DNA of 64,000 nt from Hwangdonia lutea (GCF_032814565.1 NZ_CP136521.1:2824501-2888500), one strand, 5' to 3'. Shown: positions 16,848 to 26,490, counted from the first letter of the stretch. Numbers and translations are program-made. The notes: a model not told the origin generated them from the sequence alone.

Positions 16848-18932
16848 ATGAAAACATTAAAATATATTTTTAGCACGATTTTAATTATAACTTTGGTATG
16901 GAGTTGTGAGGAAAACGTGTTTGGTGATACAGATTTCCTTGAAAGCACTAAGGCGCCCACAAATCTTTCGGCTGCAGTTAGTGTTTCACAGGACAATTCC
17001 GGGGCAGTAACCATTACACCATTAGGTGAAGGGGTTGCAAGTTATAGTATTGACTTAGGCGATGGCTCTGACATAGAAGAAGGAATTACCCCAGGCAATA
17101 GTGTTGAGCATGTTTATGAAGAAGGAACGTATGATGCAACCATCACAGCAGCTAGCGTAAACGGATTAACAACATCCATCACTCAGCCTATAGTGGTGTC
17201 GTTTAAAGCACCGGAAAATCTGGTTGTAACCATCGAGAACGATGCCGCAATCTCTAAGCAGGTTAACGTATCGGCAACAGCAGATTTTGCGCTATCTTTT
17301 GAAGCGTATTTTGGAGAACCGGGAAATGATGAACCTGTTCCTTTTAATATTGACGAAACGATATCATATCAATATGCAGAAGCTGGAACATACACCATTA
17401 GAGTGGTAGCTATGAGTGCAGCCATTGCAACTACCGAGTATACGGTAGATTTTGATGTAACCGCGATTTTACAACCATTGGAAGCTGCTCCTGCGCCTAT
17501 TAGAGCACAGGCGGATGTGATTTCAATCTATAGTGATTCTTATACAAATCCAGACCCCATTGATTACAATCCAAATTGGGGGCAATCAACAACCTATACT
17601 CAAATACAGGTTGATGGAAATAACATGATTCAATATGGCGATATTACTTATCAAGGTATCGATTTTTCTAGTGTGGCTGTTGATGCTTCGGCTATGGAGT
17701 ATATTCACGTTGATGTATGGACGGCACAAGCAGATTTTAATGCAAAAATATCTCCTATTAGTGCAGGACCAAATGAAACCGCTTACGATTTAGAGTTAAC
17801 TCAAGATCAATGGACGTCTTTTGATATTCCTTTATCTGCCTTTACAGATCAAAATCCATTGGTAGACTTTTCAAATATTATTCAATTTAAGTTTGAAGGA
17901 GCACCATCAGAAGGCGGTACTATTTTTATAGACAACCTTTACTTTTATAAAGTACCAACAGCCGTAGATACAGGTATTGTAGGAACATGGAAATTGTCTC
18001 CTACAGCTGGTGCACTAGGTGTAGGCCCATCAGTTGGAGATATCAGTTGGTGGAATTGCGATGACACCTGCGTTTCAGACAGAGCTTGTTATTATGATGA
18101 TGCTTATGTGTTTAATCAAGACGGCTCTTTCCAAAATGTTTTAGGTACAGATACTTGGGTTGAACCTTGGCAAGGTGGTAGTGATGCTTGTGGAGCACCT
18201 GTGGCACCTCACGATGGCTCAAACGCTGCAACTTACGTTTATGATGAAAATGCAGGAACGGTAACTTTAAACGGAGTAGGTGCTTTTATAGGCTTACCAA
18301 AAGCAACCAATACAGGCGAACTTACTAGTCCTGGCGATGCACCAGCATCAGTTACTTACAACGTTACTTTTGTCGACCCAAATACATTATCGGTATATAT
18401 TGAAACCGGTGCAGGTGTATTCTGGCAGTATACTTTAGTAAGAGATGGGGTGGTTAGTTCACCATTAACAGGAACATGGCAAATGGCACAAGAGGCAGGG
18501 TCATTAGGTGTAGGACCAGCTTTAGGGGATATCTCATGGTGGAACTGCGACGATGCTTGTGTTTCAGGAAGAGCATGTTACTACGATGATGCTTATGTGT
18601 TTGGAGCCGACGGTTCTTTTCAAAATGTATTGGGAACCGATACGTGGGTAGAACCATGGCAAGGTGGTAGTGATGCCTGTGGAGCGCCTGTAGCACCACA
18701 CGATGGCTCAAATCCGGCAACATTCACCTACGATTCCGGCATATTAACATTAAATGGCGTAGGTGCTTATATTGGCTTGCCCAAAGCAACAAATACAGGC
18801 GAACTTTCTAGCCCTGGCGATGCACCAGCATCAGTTGCTTATAATGTGTCTTTTATAGATAATAATACTATAAGTGTGTCTATTGAAGCTGGAGCAGGTG
18901 TATTTTGGCAATATAAGTTAGTAAGAATCTAA
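16848..18932 (+). CDS. SusE-position multidomain glycan-binding lipoprotein
   Basis: 694 residues, lipobox LVWSC with Cys20. Two PKD/Ig-like domains (about 33-119 and 120-206; IDLGDGSDIEEG) are followed by a beta-sandwich module (about 214-369; DVISIYSDSY, NPNWGQS, IFIDNLYFYK) and two near-identical modules (about 378-533 and 541-694) with a conserved Trp/Cys-rich core (DISWWNCDD, CYYDDAY, FQNVLGTDTW). No catalytic motif is seen. The position after SusD and the lipid anchor suggest a surface laminarin-binding protein. The 214-369 module also occurs twice in the protein at 32846-34411, and the repeated module is related to residues 130-317 of the next gene's GH16. I do not match these modules to a numbered CBM family. 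Confidence 0.85.
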   Translation: MKTLKYIFSTILIITLVWSCEENVFGDTDFLESTKAPTNLSAAVSVSQDNSGAVTITPLGEGVASYSIDLGDGSDIEEGITPGNSVEHVYEEGTYDATITAASVNGLTTSITQPIVVSFKAPENLVVTIENDAAISKQVNVSATADFALSFEAYFGEPGNDEPVPFNIDETISYQYAEAGTYTIRVVAMSAAIATTEYTVDFDVTAILQPLEAAPAPIRAQADVISIYSDSYTNPDPIDYNPNWGQSTTYTQIQVDGNNMIQYGDITYQGIDFSSVAVDASAMEYIHVDVWTAQADFNAKISPISAGPNETAYDLELTQDQWTSFDIPLSAFTDQNPLVDFSNIIQFKFEGAPSEGGTIFIDNLYFYKVPTAVDTGIVGTWKLSPTAGALGVGPSVGDISWWNCDDTCVSDRACYYDDAYVFNQDGSFQNVLGTDTWVEPWQGGSDACGAPVAPHDGSNAATYVYDENAGTVTLNGVGAFIGLPKATNTGELTSPGDAPASVTYNVTFVDPNTLSVYIETGAGVFWQYTLVRDGVVSSPLTGTWQMAQEAGSLGVGPALGDISWWNCDDACVSGRACYYDDAYVFGADGSFQNVLGTDTWVEPWQGGSDACGAPVAPHDGSNPATFTYDSGILTLNGVGAYIGLPKATNTGELSSPGDAPASVAYNVSFIDNNTISVSIEAGAGVFWQYKLVRI
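17982..18440 (+). repeat. Intragenic tandem duplication, copy 1
   Basis: This segment encodes residues of about 379-531 of the SusE-position protein and recurs at 18471-18929 with a period of 489 bases. The two copies share long identical peptide stretches and high DNA similarity, pointing to a recent in-frame duplication of one binding module. Confidence 0.9.
18471..18929 (+). repeat. Intragenic tandem duplication, copy 2
   Basis: Second copy of the module at 17982-18440, ending the protein. Differences are mostly synonymous or in loops (for example the start SPTAGALGVG versus AQEAGSLGVG). Confidence 0.9.
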
Positions 18933-18944
18933 AAAAATTAAATT

Positions 18945-20621
18945 ATGAAAAACATAAAATATTATATCGGAATGTTTCTGGCACTAGCTTTTGTATTTAC
19001 TAGTTGTCAAGATGATGATATCTCAATGGGCGAATTAATTGCCCCGTCTAATGTAACCATTTCTGCAGAAGTTATTGGAGTAGATGCAAGTAACCCAAAT
19101 GGGGATGGCTCTGGATTTGTAGATTTTTCTGCAACGGCAGACAATGAAATAAGTTACCATTATGATTTTGGTGATGGTAAATCCGAAATATCTTCTACAG
19201 GAAAAATAACCCATAGATATACAACCACGGGAGTGAATACGTATACGGTTGTTGTTAGTGCCATTGGCGCAGGAGGAGTTAAATCGAGTACTTCTTTGGA
19301 AGTTGAGGTGTTTAGTTCATTCTCCGACCTTGAAGCTGTTGATATGATGGCTGGAAAAGTAATTGGAGGCACTAAAACATGGTATTGGGCTTCTAATTTA
19401 CCCACTCATGTTGGTTTAGGTCCTGTTGAAGATGACTATGGAGGAGGTGAGTTTGCTTGGGAAGCGTGGTGGAATTCCATTGGACCTTGGGACGAAGAAA
19501 AATCATGTATGTACACAAACGAATTTGTATTTACACGATTAGAAGAAGGCTTAACATTCGAGCAAACCGTTGGTCCTGCATTTATACCAGGAACTTATGC
19601 TGGTGATTTAGGTGTTGCTGGCGATACCTGCCATGATGAAACCGTAGCGACAACCATGTTTGGTGTTAAAAATGTATCCTTTGCACCGTCTTCATCAAAA
19701 GCGGCCCTTGAAGGATCGTATAACGAAGCGCCTTACAGAGGGACTAGTTTTGAAATTGCCGATGGCGGATTTATGGGATGGTTTGTTGGAGCACATACTT
19801 ATGATATTATTTCAATTACCGATGATTTTTTAATTGTTAGAATTATTCAAACCGGTAACGGATTTGCATGGTATCATAAATTCACCTCTGTAAAACCAGA
19901 AGAAGGCGCGGTAGAGGAATTTGAATCTCAGTACAACACACTGGTTTGGTCTGATGAGTTTGATACAGACGGTACTCCCGATCCGGCAAACTGGACCTAC
20001 GATACCGGCGCTGGTGGCTGGGGGAACCAAGAAGTACAAACATACACTACCAATGCAGAAAATGTAACGGTTAGCGGTGGTTCTCTTATTATAACAGCAA
20101 AAGCCGATGGAAGCGGAGGTTATACCTCAGCAAGAGTAAAATCTCAAGGTTTACAAGCGTTTACTTACGGAAGAGTTGAGTTTAGAGCCAAATTACCAAG
20201 CTCTCAAGGAACTTGGCCTGCATTGTGGATGTTGGGCGAAAGCTTTTCTACCGTTGGTTGGCCAAGGTGTGGAGAGATTGATGTGATGGAGCAAACAGGT
20301 TGGGACAAAGGAACAACTTTAGGCACATTGCACTGGTTCGATACAGGAACAAACGGCAACGCGTCTTATGGCGAAACAACATCGATAGGCGATGCGTCTT
20401 CAGAGTTTCATTTATATTCTTTAGAATGGACCGAAGACAAGTTAACCGTGATGCTTGATAATGTTGCCTTTTTCCAAATGGATAACAACGCTGGTTTACC
20501 GTTTAACGACGATTTCTTTTTTATCATGAACATTGCCATGGGTGGCACCTTAGGTGGTGATATCGACCCAGCATTTACTCAAGATACCATGGAAATTGAT
20601 TATGTGAGAGTTTATCAATAA
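18945..20621 (+). CDS. GH16 endo-beta-1,3-glucanase (laminarinase) lipoprotein
   Basis: 558 residues: lipobox VFTSC (Cys21), PKD domain about 30-123 (YHYDFGDG), a Trp-rich module about 130-317 related to the repeats of the preceding protein (WEAWWNS, CMYTNEFVF), and the GH16 domain about 330-558. The GH16 active site is GEIDVMEQ with Glu444, Asp446 and Glu449, the ExDxxE form of laminarinase-type GH16 enzymes. It cuts internal beta-1,3 bonds of laminarin at the cell surface. It lies 12 bases after the binding-protein gene, and a terminator follows, closing the first transcription unit SusC-SusD-SusE-GH16. Confidence 0.94.
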   Translation: MKNIKYYIGMFLALAFVFTSCQDDDISMGELIAPSNVTISAEVIGVDASNPNGDGSGFVDFSATADNEISYHYDFGDGKSEISSTGKITHRYTTTGVNTYTVVVSAIGAGGVKSSTSLEVEVFSSFSDLEAVDMMAGKVIGGTKTWYWASNLPTHVGLGPVEDDYGGGEFAWEAWWNSIGPWDEEKSCMYTNEFVFTRLEEGLTFEQTVGPAFIPGTYAGDLGVAGDTCHDETVATTMFGVKNVSFAPSSSKAALEGSYNEAPYRGTSFEIADGGFMGWFVGAHTYDIISITDDFLIVRIIQTGNGFAWYHKFTSVKPEEGAVEEFESQYNTLVWSDEFDTDGTPDPANWTYDTGAGGWGNQEVQTYTTNAENVTVSGGSLIITAKADGSGGYTSARVKSQGLQAFTYGRVEFRAKLPSSQGTWPALWMLGESFSTVGWPRCGEIDVMEQTGWDKGTTLGTLHWFDTGTNGNASYGETTSIGDASSEFHLYSLEWTEDKLTVMLDNVAFFQMDNNAGLPFNDDFFFIMNIAMGGTLGGDIDPAFTQDTMEIDYVRVYQ

Positions 20622-20637
20622 TTAATTTGAGGGTTTT

Positions 20638-20671
20638 TTAAAAGGTCGGTTTTCCAACATCCGGCCTTTTT
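20638..20671 (+). terminator. Intrinsic terminator after GH16
   Basis: The stem AAAAGGTCGG / CCGGCCTTTT, with one G-T pair, is followed by T residues. It divides the outer-membrane module of the locus from the GH149 gene and those after it; read-through or a second promoter near ATACAA (20719) would serve the latter. Confidence 0.75.
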
Positions 20672-20737
20672 ACTCCATCCCTTATTCAAATAGCGCTTTG
20701 GTCACTTAGTCGCATGCAATACAAACGATTATAATTA

Positions 20738-23700
20738 ATGAACAATACAGTTTTAACAGAAGATAAAAACGTTTCAAACCACAGCCAAAAAGTAAAGAAC
20801 GGATTGGTGGATTTTGAAGGCGAAACGTATTATAAGATTTCCAATAGTGATGCTATGCGACCATTTTTTATGAGTATCGTTAGCGATTCAAACCATTGGA
20901 TGTTTATATCTAGCAATGGTGGTTTATCGGCCGGAAGAAAAAATTCTGAATCTTCATTATTTCCTTATTATACCGATGATAAAATCACCGAACTTGCCGA
21001 TGTTACGGGTAGCAAAACCATCTTTCAAATTCATTTAAAAGGAAAAACCTATGTGTGGGAGCCTTTTTCGGAAAGGCAAACGGGACTTTATCAAATTACC
21101 AGAAATATATATAAAAACAAATACGGCAATAAGGTTGTTTTCGAGGAAGTTAACAAAGATTTAAGGCTAACGTTTAGGTATCAATGGAGCTCAAGTAACC
21201 AATTTGGTTTTGTAAAAAAATCGACCCTTCAAAATAACTCCGATAAAATTATAAACATCACGTGTTTAGACGGTTTGCAAAATATTTTACCCGCTGGAGT
21301 AACTTCCGATATGCAAAACGCATACAGCAATTTGGTTGATGCTTACAAAAAGAATGAGTTATTGCCAGAAGTTGGTTTAGGAATATTTTCGTTAAGTGCC
21401 ATTATTGTTGACAAGGCAGAACCAAGTGAAGCTTTAAAGGCGAACACGGTATGGTCTGTTGGGGTTGAAAATCCAACATATTTAATATCATCATTGCAAC
21501 TTAATGATTTTAGAAAAGGACATGCGGTACGGCAAGAAGAAGACATTCGAGCCGAAAAAGGCGCGTATTTTACGGTTTCAAATATAGATTTACAAGCCAA
21601 TTCAGATGAAAATTGGAGATTTATTGCCAATGTAAATCAAACTATTTCAGGAATTACTCAAATTTCCGAACTCATAAAAAATGAAAACAATATTGTTGGT
21701 TTGATTGAAAATGATGTTGATTTGGGTACAGAAAACCTAGTAAAATTAACCACCGCTGCTGATGGTTTGCAAGTAACCGAAGACCCTTTAACAAACACAA
21801 GGCACTTTGCAAATACGCTTTTTAACATCATGCGTGGCGGTATTTTTGATGACGATTACAATATTGAAAAACAAGATTTTGTAAAGTACCTCTCAAAAGC
21901 CAATAAAAAAGTTTATAACAAAGAACAAAAAACCTTAGACGCTTTACCGGAATTTTTTCAGTTAAAAGATATTAAAGCTTTCGCTGAACAAAGCACGGAT
22001 AAAGATTTTAAACGCTTGTGTTTCGAATATTTACCATTAAAATTTAGCCGAAGACACGGCGACCCAAGCAGGCCTTGGAACAAGTTTTCAATAAATACAA
22101 AGAGTGAAATTGATGGCTCTAAAATTTTAGATTACGAAGGCAATTGGCGCGATATTTTCCAGAATTGGGAAGCGCTTGCACATGCCTATCCAGAATTTAT
22201 TGAGGGCATGATTCACAAATTTTTAAACGCCACAACTTTTGAAGGTTACAACCCGTACCGCGTAACAAAAGGCGGATTTGATTGGGAAGTTATCGAGGAA
22301 GACGATCCGTGGTCGTATATAGGCTATTGGGGCGATCATCAAATTATATACCTTCTAAAGTTTTTGGAGTTTATTGAAAAGCATTACCCAAATAGATTGG
22401 AAAAATTATTCAACCAAAATATTTTTGTGTATGCCAATGTGCCCTATAAAATTAAGAGTTACCAAAACACATTATTAAATCCAAAAGACACCATTGATTT
22501 CGATTACAAACTGAATGCAAAAATCAATGAAAGAAGAGCAGAAATAGGAGCAGACGGTGCCTTGCTTTTAGATAAAAATGCATCCATTTACAGGGTCAAT
22601 TTAATTGAAAAATTATTGGCGACCGTATTGGCAAAACTGTCTAATTTTATACCCGAAGGCGGTATTTGGTTAAACACCCAACGCCCCGAATGGAACGACG
22701 CCAACAACGCTTTGGTGGGCAACGGTGTTTCTATGGTTACTTTGTATTACTTAAACCGTTTTTTAAATTTCTTTGAAACGGTGGTATCGAACTTGGAAAC
22801 CGAACAGGTAGAAATATCTTCAGAATTAAGGGTGTTTTTTAATCAAGTGGTTGCCACATTCCAAAATAATAAAAATATACTTTCTGGGCCTATTTCAAAT
22901 AAAGACAGAAAAACAGTTTTAGATGGTTTAGGAAACGCAGGCAGTACATACAGAAACACAATTTATGAAAACGCTTTTTCAAGCGATAAATCTTCAATAA
23001 ACAAAACAGAGCTTTTAGAGTTTATTGATGTTACAAAATCGTATTTACAGCACACCATTGCAGCAAACAAACGCGCAGATAATTTATATCATGCCTATAA
23101 TTTAATGACGGTTGAAAATAACGAAGAAGTTTCCATTTCATATTTATCCGAGATGCTTGAAGGTCAAGTTGCCGTTTTAAGTTCGGGTTATTTGGCGCCA
23201 AAAGAAGCCTTGGATTTATTGGACGGATTAAAATCTAGCGCCCTCTTTAGAGCAGACCAATACAGCTATATTTTATACCCGAATAAAGATTTGCCGAGGT
23301 TTGATAAAAAGAATAATATTCCTTCTGAAAATGTGGAGAAATCACAATTATTAAAGCAATTGGTTGATGATGGAAACACGCAGATTATCGAAAAAGATAT
23401 TTTAGGAAACTTCCATTTTAACGGAAACTTTAATAACGCCAATAGTTTAAAAGAAGCGTTGGATGAGTTATCGGATGAAAAATATAAATCGCTAATTGAA
23501 AAAGACCAAGCACTCATTTTAGATGTTTTTGAAGATGTTTTTAATCATAAAGCTTTTACAGGGCGCTCGGGAACATTTTTTGGTTACGAAGGATTGGGGT
23601 CTATTTATTGGCACATGGTTTCCAAATTGTTATTGGCAGTTCAAGAAAATGTATTGTTAGCTATAAATACCAATGAAAGCGACGAAATAATAGGGCGACT

Positions 23701-24196
23701 TTTGGACCATTATTACGAAATTCAAGCCGGTATAGGGGTGCATAAATCACCAGAATTATATGGCGCATTTCCAACCGATCCGTATTCGCATACGCCAGCA
23801 ACTAAAGGCGCACAGCAACCAGGAATGACAGGACAGGTTAAAGAAGATGTGTTGAGCAGATTTGGAGAATTAGGCGTTTTTGTTGAAGACGGAAAACTGT
23901 TTTTTAATCCACGATTATTACGGAAATACGAGTTTTTAAAATCATCAAAAACGGTGCAATACACCAGTGTAAATAAAGAAGAGAAGACCATTCATTTGGA
24001 GGCCGACGCATTGTGTTTCACCTATTGTCAAATTCCAATAATTTATAAAATTTCAGATAACGAAACCATCAAAGTTGTGTTTAACAATAACACGATTCAA
24101 GAGTTTCAAAAATTAAGTTTAGATAAAAACATCTCAAAAATGATTTTTGAAAGAACGGGTGATATTAACCGCATTGAAGTTTCAATTATAAAGTAG
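20738..24196 (+). CDS. GH149-type beta-1,3-oligoglucan phosphorylase
   Basis: 1152 residues with no signal peptide, hence cytoplasmic. Length and motifs fit GH149, the family founded on Euglena and bacterial beta-1,3-glucan phosphorylases: SRRHGDPSRPWNKF at 437-450, LDYEGNWRDIFQNWEAL at 464-480, SYIGYWGDHQIIYLLKFLE about 535-553, and a long helical region consistent with an (alpha/alpha)6 barrel. The N-terminal 250 residues are beta-rich, as in GH94-like enzymes. It would split imported laminari-oligosaccharides with phosphate into glucose 1-phosphate, saving ATP. The GPH symporter downstream would supply the substrate. GH94 or GH161 are alternatives; both usually differ in length and motifs. 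The assignment is from memory of the family. Confidence 0.78.
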   Translation: MNNTVLTEDKNVSNHSQKVKNGLVDFEGETYYKISNSDAMRPFFMSIVSDSNHWMFISSNGGLSAGRKNSESSLFPYYTDDKITELADVTGSKTIFQIHLKGKTYVWEPFSERQTGLYQITRNIYKNKYGNKVVFEEVNKDLRLTFRYQWSSSNQFGFVKKSTLQNNSDKIINITCLDGLQNILPAGVTSDMQNAYSNLVDAYKKNELLPEVGLGIFSLSAIIVDKAEPSEALKANTVWSVGVENPTYLISSLQLNDFRKGHAVRQEEDIRAEKGAYFTVSNIDLQANSDENWRFIANVNQTISGITQISELIKNENNIVGLIENDVDLGTENLVKLTTAADGLQVTEDPLTNTRHFANTLFNIMRGGIFDDDYNIEKQDFVKYLSKANKKVYNKEQKTLDALPEFFQLKDIKAFAEQSTDKDFKRLCFEYLPLKFSRRHGDPSRPWNKFSINTKSEIDGSKILDYEGNWRDIFQNWEALAHAYPEFIEGMIHKFLNATTFEGYNPYRVTKGGFDWEVIEEDDPWSYIGYWGDHQIIYLLKFLEFIEKHYPNRLEKLFNQNIFVYANVPYKIKSYQNTLLNPKDTIDFDYKLNAKINERRAEIGADGALLLDKNASIYRVNLIEKLLATVLAKLSNFIPEGGIWLNTQRPEWNDANNALVGNGVSMVTLYYLNRFLNFFETVVSNLETEQVEISSELRVFFNQVVATFQNNKNILSGPISNKDRKTVLDGLGNAGSTYRNTIYENAFSSDKSSINKTELLEFIDVTKSYLQHTIAANKRADNLYHAYNLMTVENNEEVSISYLSEMLEGQVAVLSSGYLAPKEALDLLDGLKSSALFRADQYSYILYPNKDLPRFDKKNNIPSENVEKSQLLKQLVDDGNTQIIEKDILGNFHFNGNFNNANSLKEALDELSDEKYKSLIEKDQALILDVFEDVFNHKAFTGRSGTFFGYEGLGSIYWHMVSKLLLAVQENVLLAINTNESDEIIGRLLDHYYEIQAGIGVHKSPELYGAFPTDPYSHTPATKGAQQPGMTGQVKEDVLSRFGELGVFVEDGKLFFNPRLLRKYEFLKSSKTVQYTSVNKEEKTIHLEADALCFTYCQIPIIYKISDNETIKVVFNNNTIQEFQKLSLDKNISKMIFERTGDINRIEVSIIK

Positions 24197-24204
24197 AATT
24201 TAAA

Positions 24205-25476
24205 ATGACAACAACGCTAAGAAATACATTGATTTTGTCCATTTTAATTGTAATGGCTGGCTGTGGAAATAAGCAAAAAAAAGAAGAAAACAACGTGGCA
24301 ACAGAAAAACAGATAACAGCAAAAGATATTTTAGGGAATCCTGATTATTTGGCTATTTCTTATGGAGGTTACAGGCAAACGTCGCGGGATATTCAGCCCA
24401 CGATTGAAGAGCTTAAAGACGATATGAAGATTCTTGCCGCTATGGGTGTAAAAATATTGCGCACCTATAACGTGCAGTTGCAGCAGGCTCCAAACTTGCT
24501 AAAAGCTATTAGGCAACTGAAAAACGAAGATTCAAGCTTTGAAATGTATGTTATGCTTGGCGCGTGGATAGATTGTAAAAACGCCTGGACAGACCAAGCC
24601 CCAGACCATAATGTGGAAAGCGAGCAAAATGCAGGCGAGATAGATAGGGCGGTAGCATTGGCAAAAGCCTATCCGGATATTGTAAAGGTTATTGCCGTGG
24701 GCAACGAAGCCATGGTGCATTGGGCAACCAGTTATTACGTGCAGCCAAGCGTCATTTTAAAATGGGTGAATCATTTACAGGATTTAAAGCAAAAAGGAGA
24801 ACTTCCTAAAGATTTATGGATTACAAGTTCAGATGATTTTGCCTCTTGGGGCGGTGGCGATACGATTTACCATACACCAGATTTAGAAAAGCTGATTAAG
24901 GCCGTAGATTATATTTCTATGCATACCTATCCGTATCATAATTCACACTATAATCCAGAGTTTTGGAAAGTGCCGGAAAATGAGCAAAATTTAACGGATT
25001 TAAAAAAGACAGATGCAGCGATGTTGCGGGCTTTTGAGTTTGCAAAAAAGCAATACAATGATGTTTACAAATACGTGAAAAGCATTGATGCATCAAAACC
25101 AATTCATATTGGCGAAACAGGATGGGCAACGGTTTCAAATGGGCATTACGGTAAAGATGGGTCTCGTGCTACAGATGAATACAAATCAGGACGCTATTAT
25201 GAGTTAATGAGGACTTGGACAAACAAAGAAAATATCTCTTGTTTTTACTTTGAAGCTTTTGATGAACCGTGGAAAGATGCCAGAAACCCGTTAGGTTCAG
25301 AAAATCATTTCGGACTTTTCAAGGTCGATGGTCAAGCTAAATACGCGCTTTGGGATTTGGTTGATAAGGGTGTTTTTGAAGGTTTAACCAGAAATGGAAA
25401 CCCTATAACAAAAACCTATGATGGCGATAAAGATGCTTTAATGAAAGACGTTTTGGTGCCGCCAATAAAAGAATAA
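24205..25476 (+). CDS. GH17 beta-1,3-glucanase-like lipoprotein
   Basis: 423 residues with lipobox VMAGC (Cys20). The GH17 barrel shows an early strand LAISYGGYRQ, the acid/base motif VIAVGNEAM (Glu168) and the nucleophile motif IHIGETGWAT (Glu304), with FYFEAFDEPWK near the end, as in other clan GH-A GH17 enzymes. It is probably periplasmic or surface-anchored and shortens beta-1,3-glucan oligosaccharides. It starts 8 bases after the GH149 gene and is followed by a 2-base gap to the next gene, so it is in an operon. GH17 laminarinases of Formosa laminarin loci are the natural comparison. Confidence 0.9.
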   Translation: MTTTLRNTLILSILIVMAGCGNKQKKEENNVATEKQITAKDILGNPDYLAISYGGYRQTSRDIQPTIEELKDDMKILAAMGVKILRTYNVQLQQAPNLLKAIRQLKNEDSSFEMYVMLGAWIDCKNAWTDQAPDHNVESEQNAGEIDRAVALAKAYPDIVKVIAVGNEAMVHWATSYYVQPSVILKWVNHLQDLKQKGELPKDLWITSSDDFASWGGGDTIYHTPDLEKLIKAVDYISMHTYPYHNSHYNPEFWKVPENEQNLTDLKKTDAAMLRAFEFAKKQYNDVYKYVKSIDASKPIHIGETGWATVSNGHYGKDGSRATDEYKSGRYYELMRTWTNKENISCFYFEAFDEPWKDARNPLGSENHFGLFKVDGQAKYALWDLVDKGVFEGLTRNGNPITKTYDGDKDALMKDVLVPPIKE

Positions 25477-25478
25477 AG

Positions 25479-26486
25479 ATGAAAAACTATATCGTACTAT
25501 TTGTAATGCTTTTTGCTTTTGCATCGTGTAAAAACGAAGCGCAAAACCCTGTGGTTTCGGTGAGCGAGCGTCAAATTCTTGTAAACGGTTCACCCTATCT
25601 TATAAAAGGAATTTGCTATCATCCTGTTCCAAAAGGAGGCGATAAAAGGGATTTTAGCACCTTAGCCCAAGATTTAGACTTAATGGTCGAGGCGGGCATT
25701 AATACCATTCGCATTTATGCGCCTATTGACGATAAAGCCGTTTTAGATGACATTCATGCTGCCGGAATTAAAATAATTTTGGGTTTTGGGTACAACCAAA
25801 AAGGAAAGTTCGATATACTTTCAGGAACTTATATCGATTATGTAAATAAGTATAAAAATCACCCGTCCATTTTAATGTGGGAATTGGGTAACGAATACAA
25901 TTACCATCCGGAGTGGTTCAGAGGCGATATTAAAAATTGGTATATAGCCATGAATGATGCCGCAGACCGTATCCATAAAAACGACAGCAAACATCCCGTA
26001 ACAACGGCTCACGGCGAGCTGCCCGATGCATTGGCATTGTCAATGAGTCCAAATATCGATGTTTGGGGCATGAATGTGTACCGATGGGACGATCCGTCAA
26101 CCATTTTTTCGCAGTGGGAAGCTGTTAGCGATAAACCCATGTATTTATCCGAAGCTGGAAGCGATAGCTATATGACGATTTCTAAGGCAGGATTCGAGAA
26201 AGGCATTAATGAAAAAGCACAGGCAGCGGCCAACAAAAACATTTTAGATAAAATTTTTGAAAACCAAGACGTTTGCTCGGGTGTTACCATGTTTTCGTTT
26301 ACCGATGGCTGGTGGAAAGCAGGAAATCCCGATAAGCAAGACATTGGTGGTTGGGCGCCCAACAGTAGCGGCGTACCTTATGATGGAGCACCAAACGAAG
26401 AGTTTTGGGGTATTGTGGATATCGAAAGAAACAAAAAAGAAACATTTAGTGTTGTAAAAAATAAATATAATCAGTTAAAAAACTAA
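25479..26486 (+). CDS. Single-domain clan GH-A glycoside hydrolase lipoprotein, family unresolved
   Basis: 335 residues with lipobox FAFASC (Cys17). The frame begins VSERQILVNGSPYLIKGICYHPV, which resembles the start of a GH2 C-terminal barrel, and carries an acid/base motif WELGNEYN (Glu139) and a candidate nucleophile YLSEAGSDS (Glu225). The N-terminal jelly-roll and Ig domains of true GH2 enzymes are missing, so it is a barrel-only enzyme. Its place between GH17 and GH30 suggests action on beta-glucan oligosaccharides, but linkage cannot be read from sequence. A GH2-like, GH5-like or newer clan GH-A family is possible. Confidence 0.82.
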   Translation: MKNYIVLFVMLFAFASCKNEAQNPVVSVSERQILVNGSPYLIKGICYHPVPKGGDKRDFSTLAQDLDLMVEAGINTIRIYAPIDDKAVLDDIHAAGIKIILGFGYNQKGKFDILSGTYIDYVNKYKNHPSILMWELGNEYNYHPEWFRGDIKNWYIAMNDAADRIHKNDSKHPVTTAHGELPDALALSMSPNIDVWGMNVYRWDDPSTIFSQWEAVSDKPMYLSEAGSDSYMTISKAGFEKGINEKAQAAANKNILDKIFENQDVCSGVTMFSFTDGWWKAGNPDKQDIGGWAPNSSGVPYDGAPNEEFWGIVDIERNKKETFSVVKNKYNQLKN

Positions 26487-26490
26487 GGAA

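Noticed and set aside
17982-18929. Assembly artefact creating the tandem repeat
   Set aside because: The copies differ at many synonymous positions and in several codons, so they are distinct sequences rather than a duplicated read.
20738-24196. GH94 cellobiose phosphorylase or GH36-like enzyme
   Set aside because: The protein is longer than GH94 enzymes, its SRRHGDPSRPWNKF block is as I recall for GH149, and the locus is for beta-1,3-glucan.
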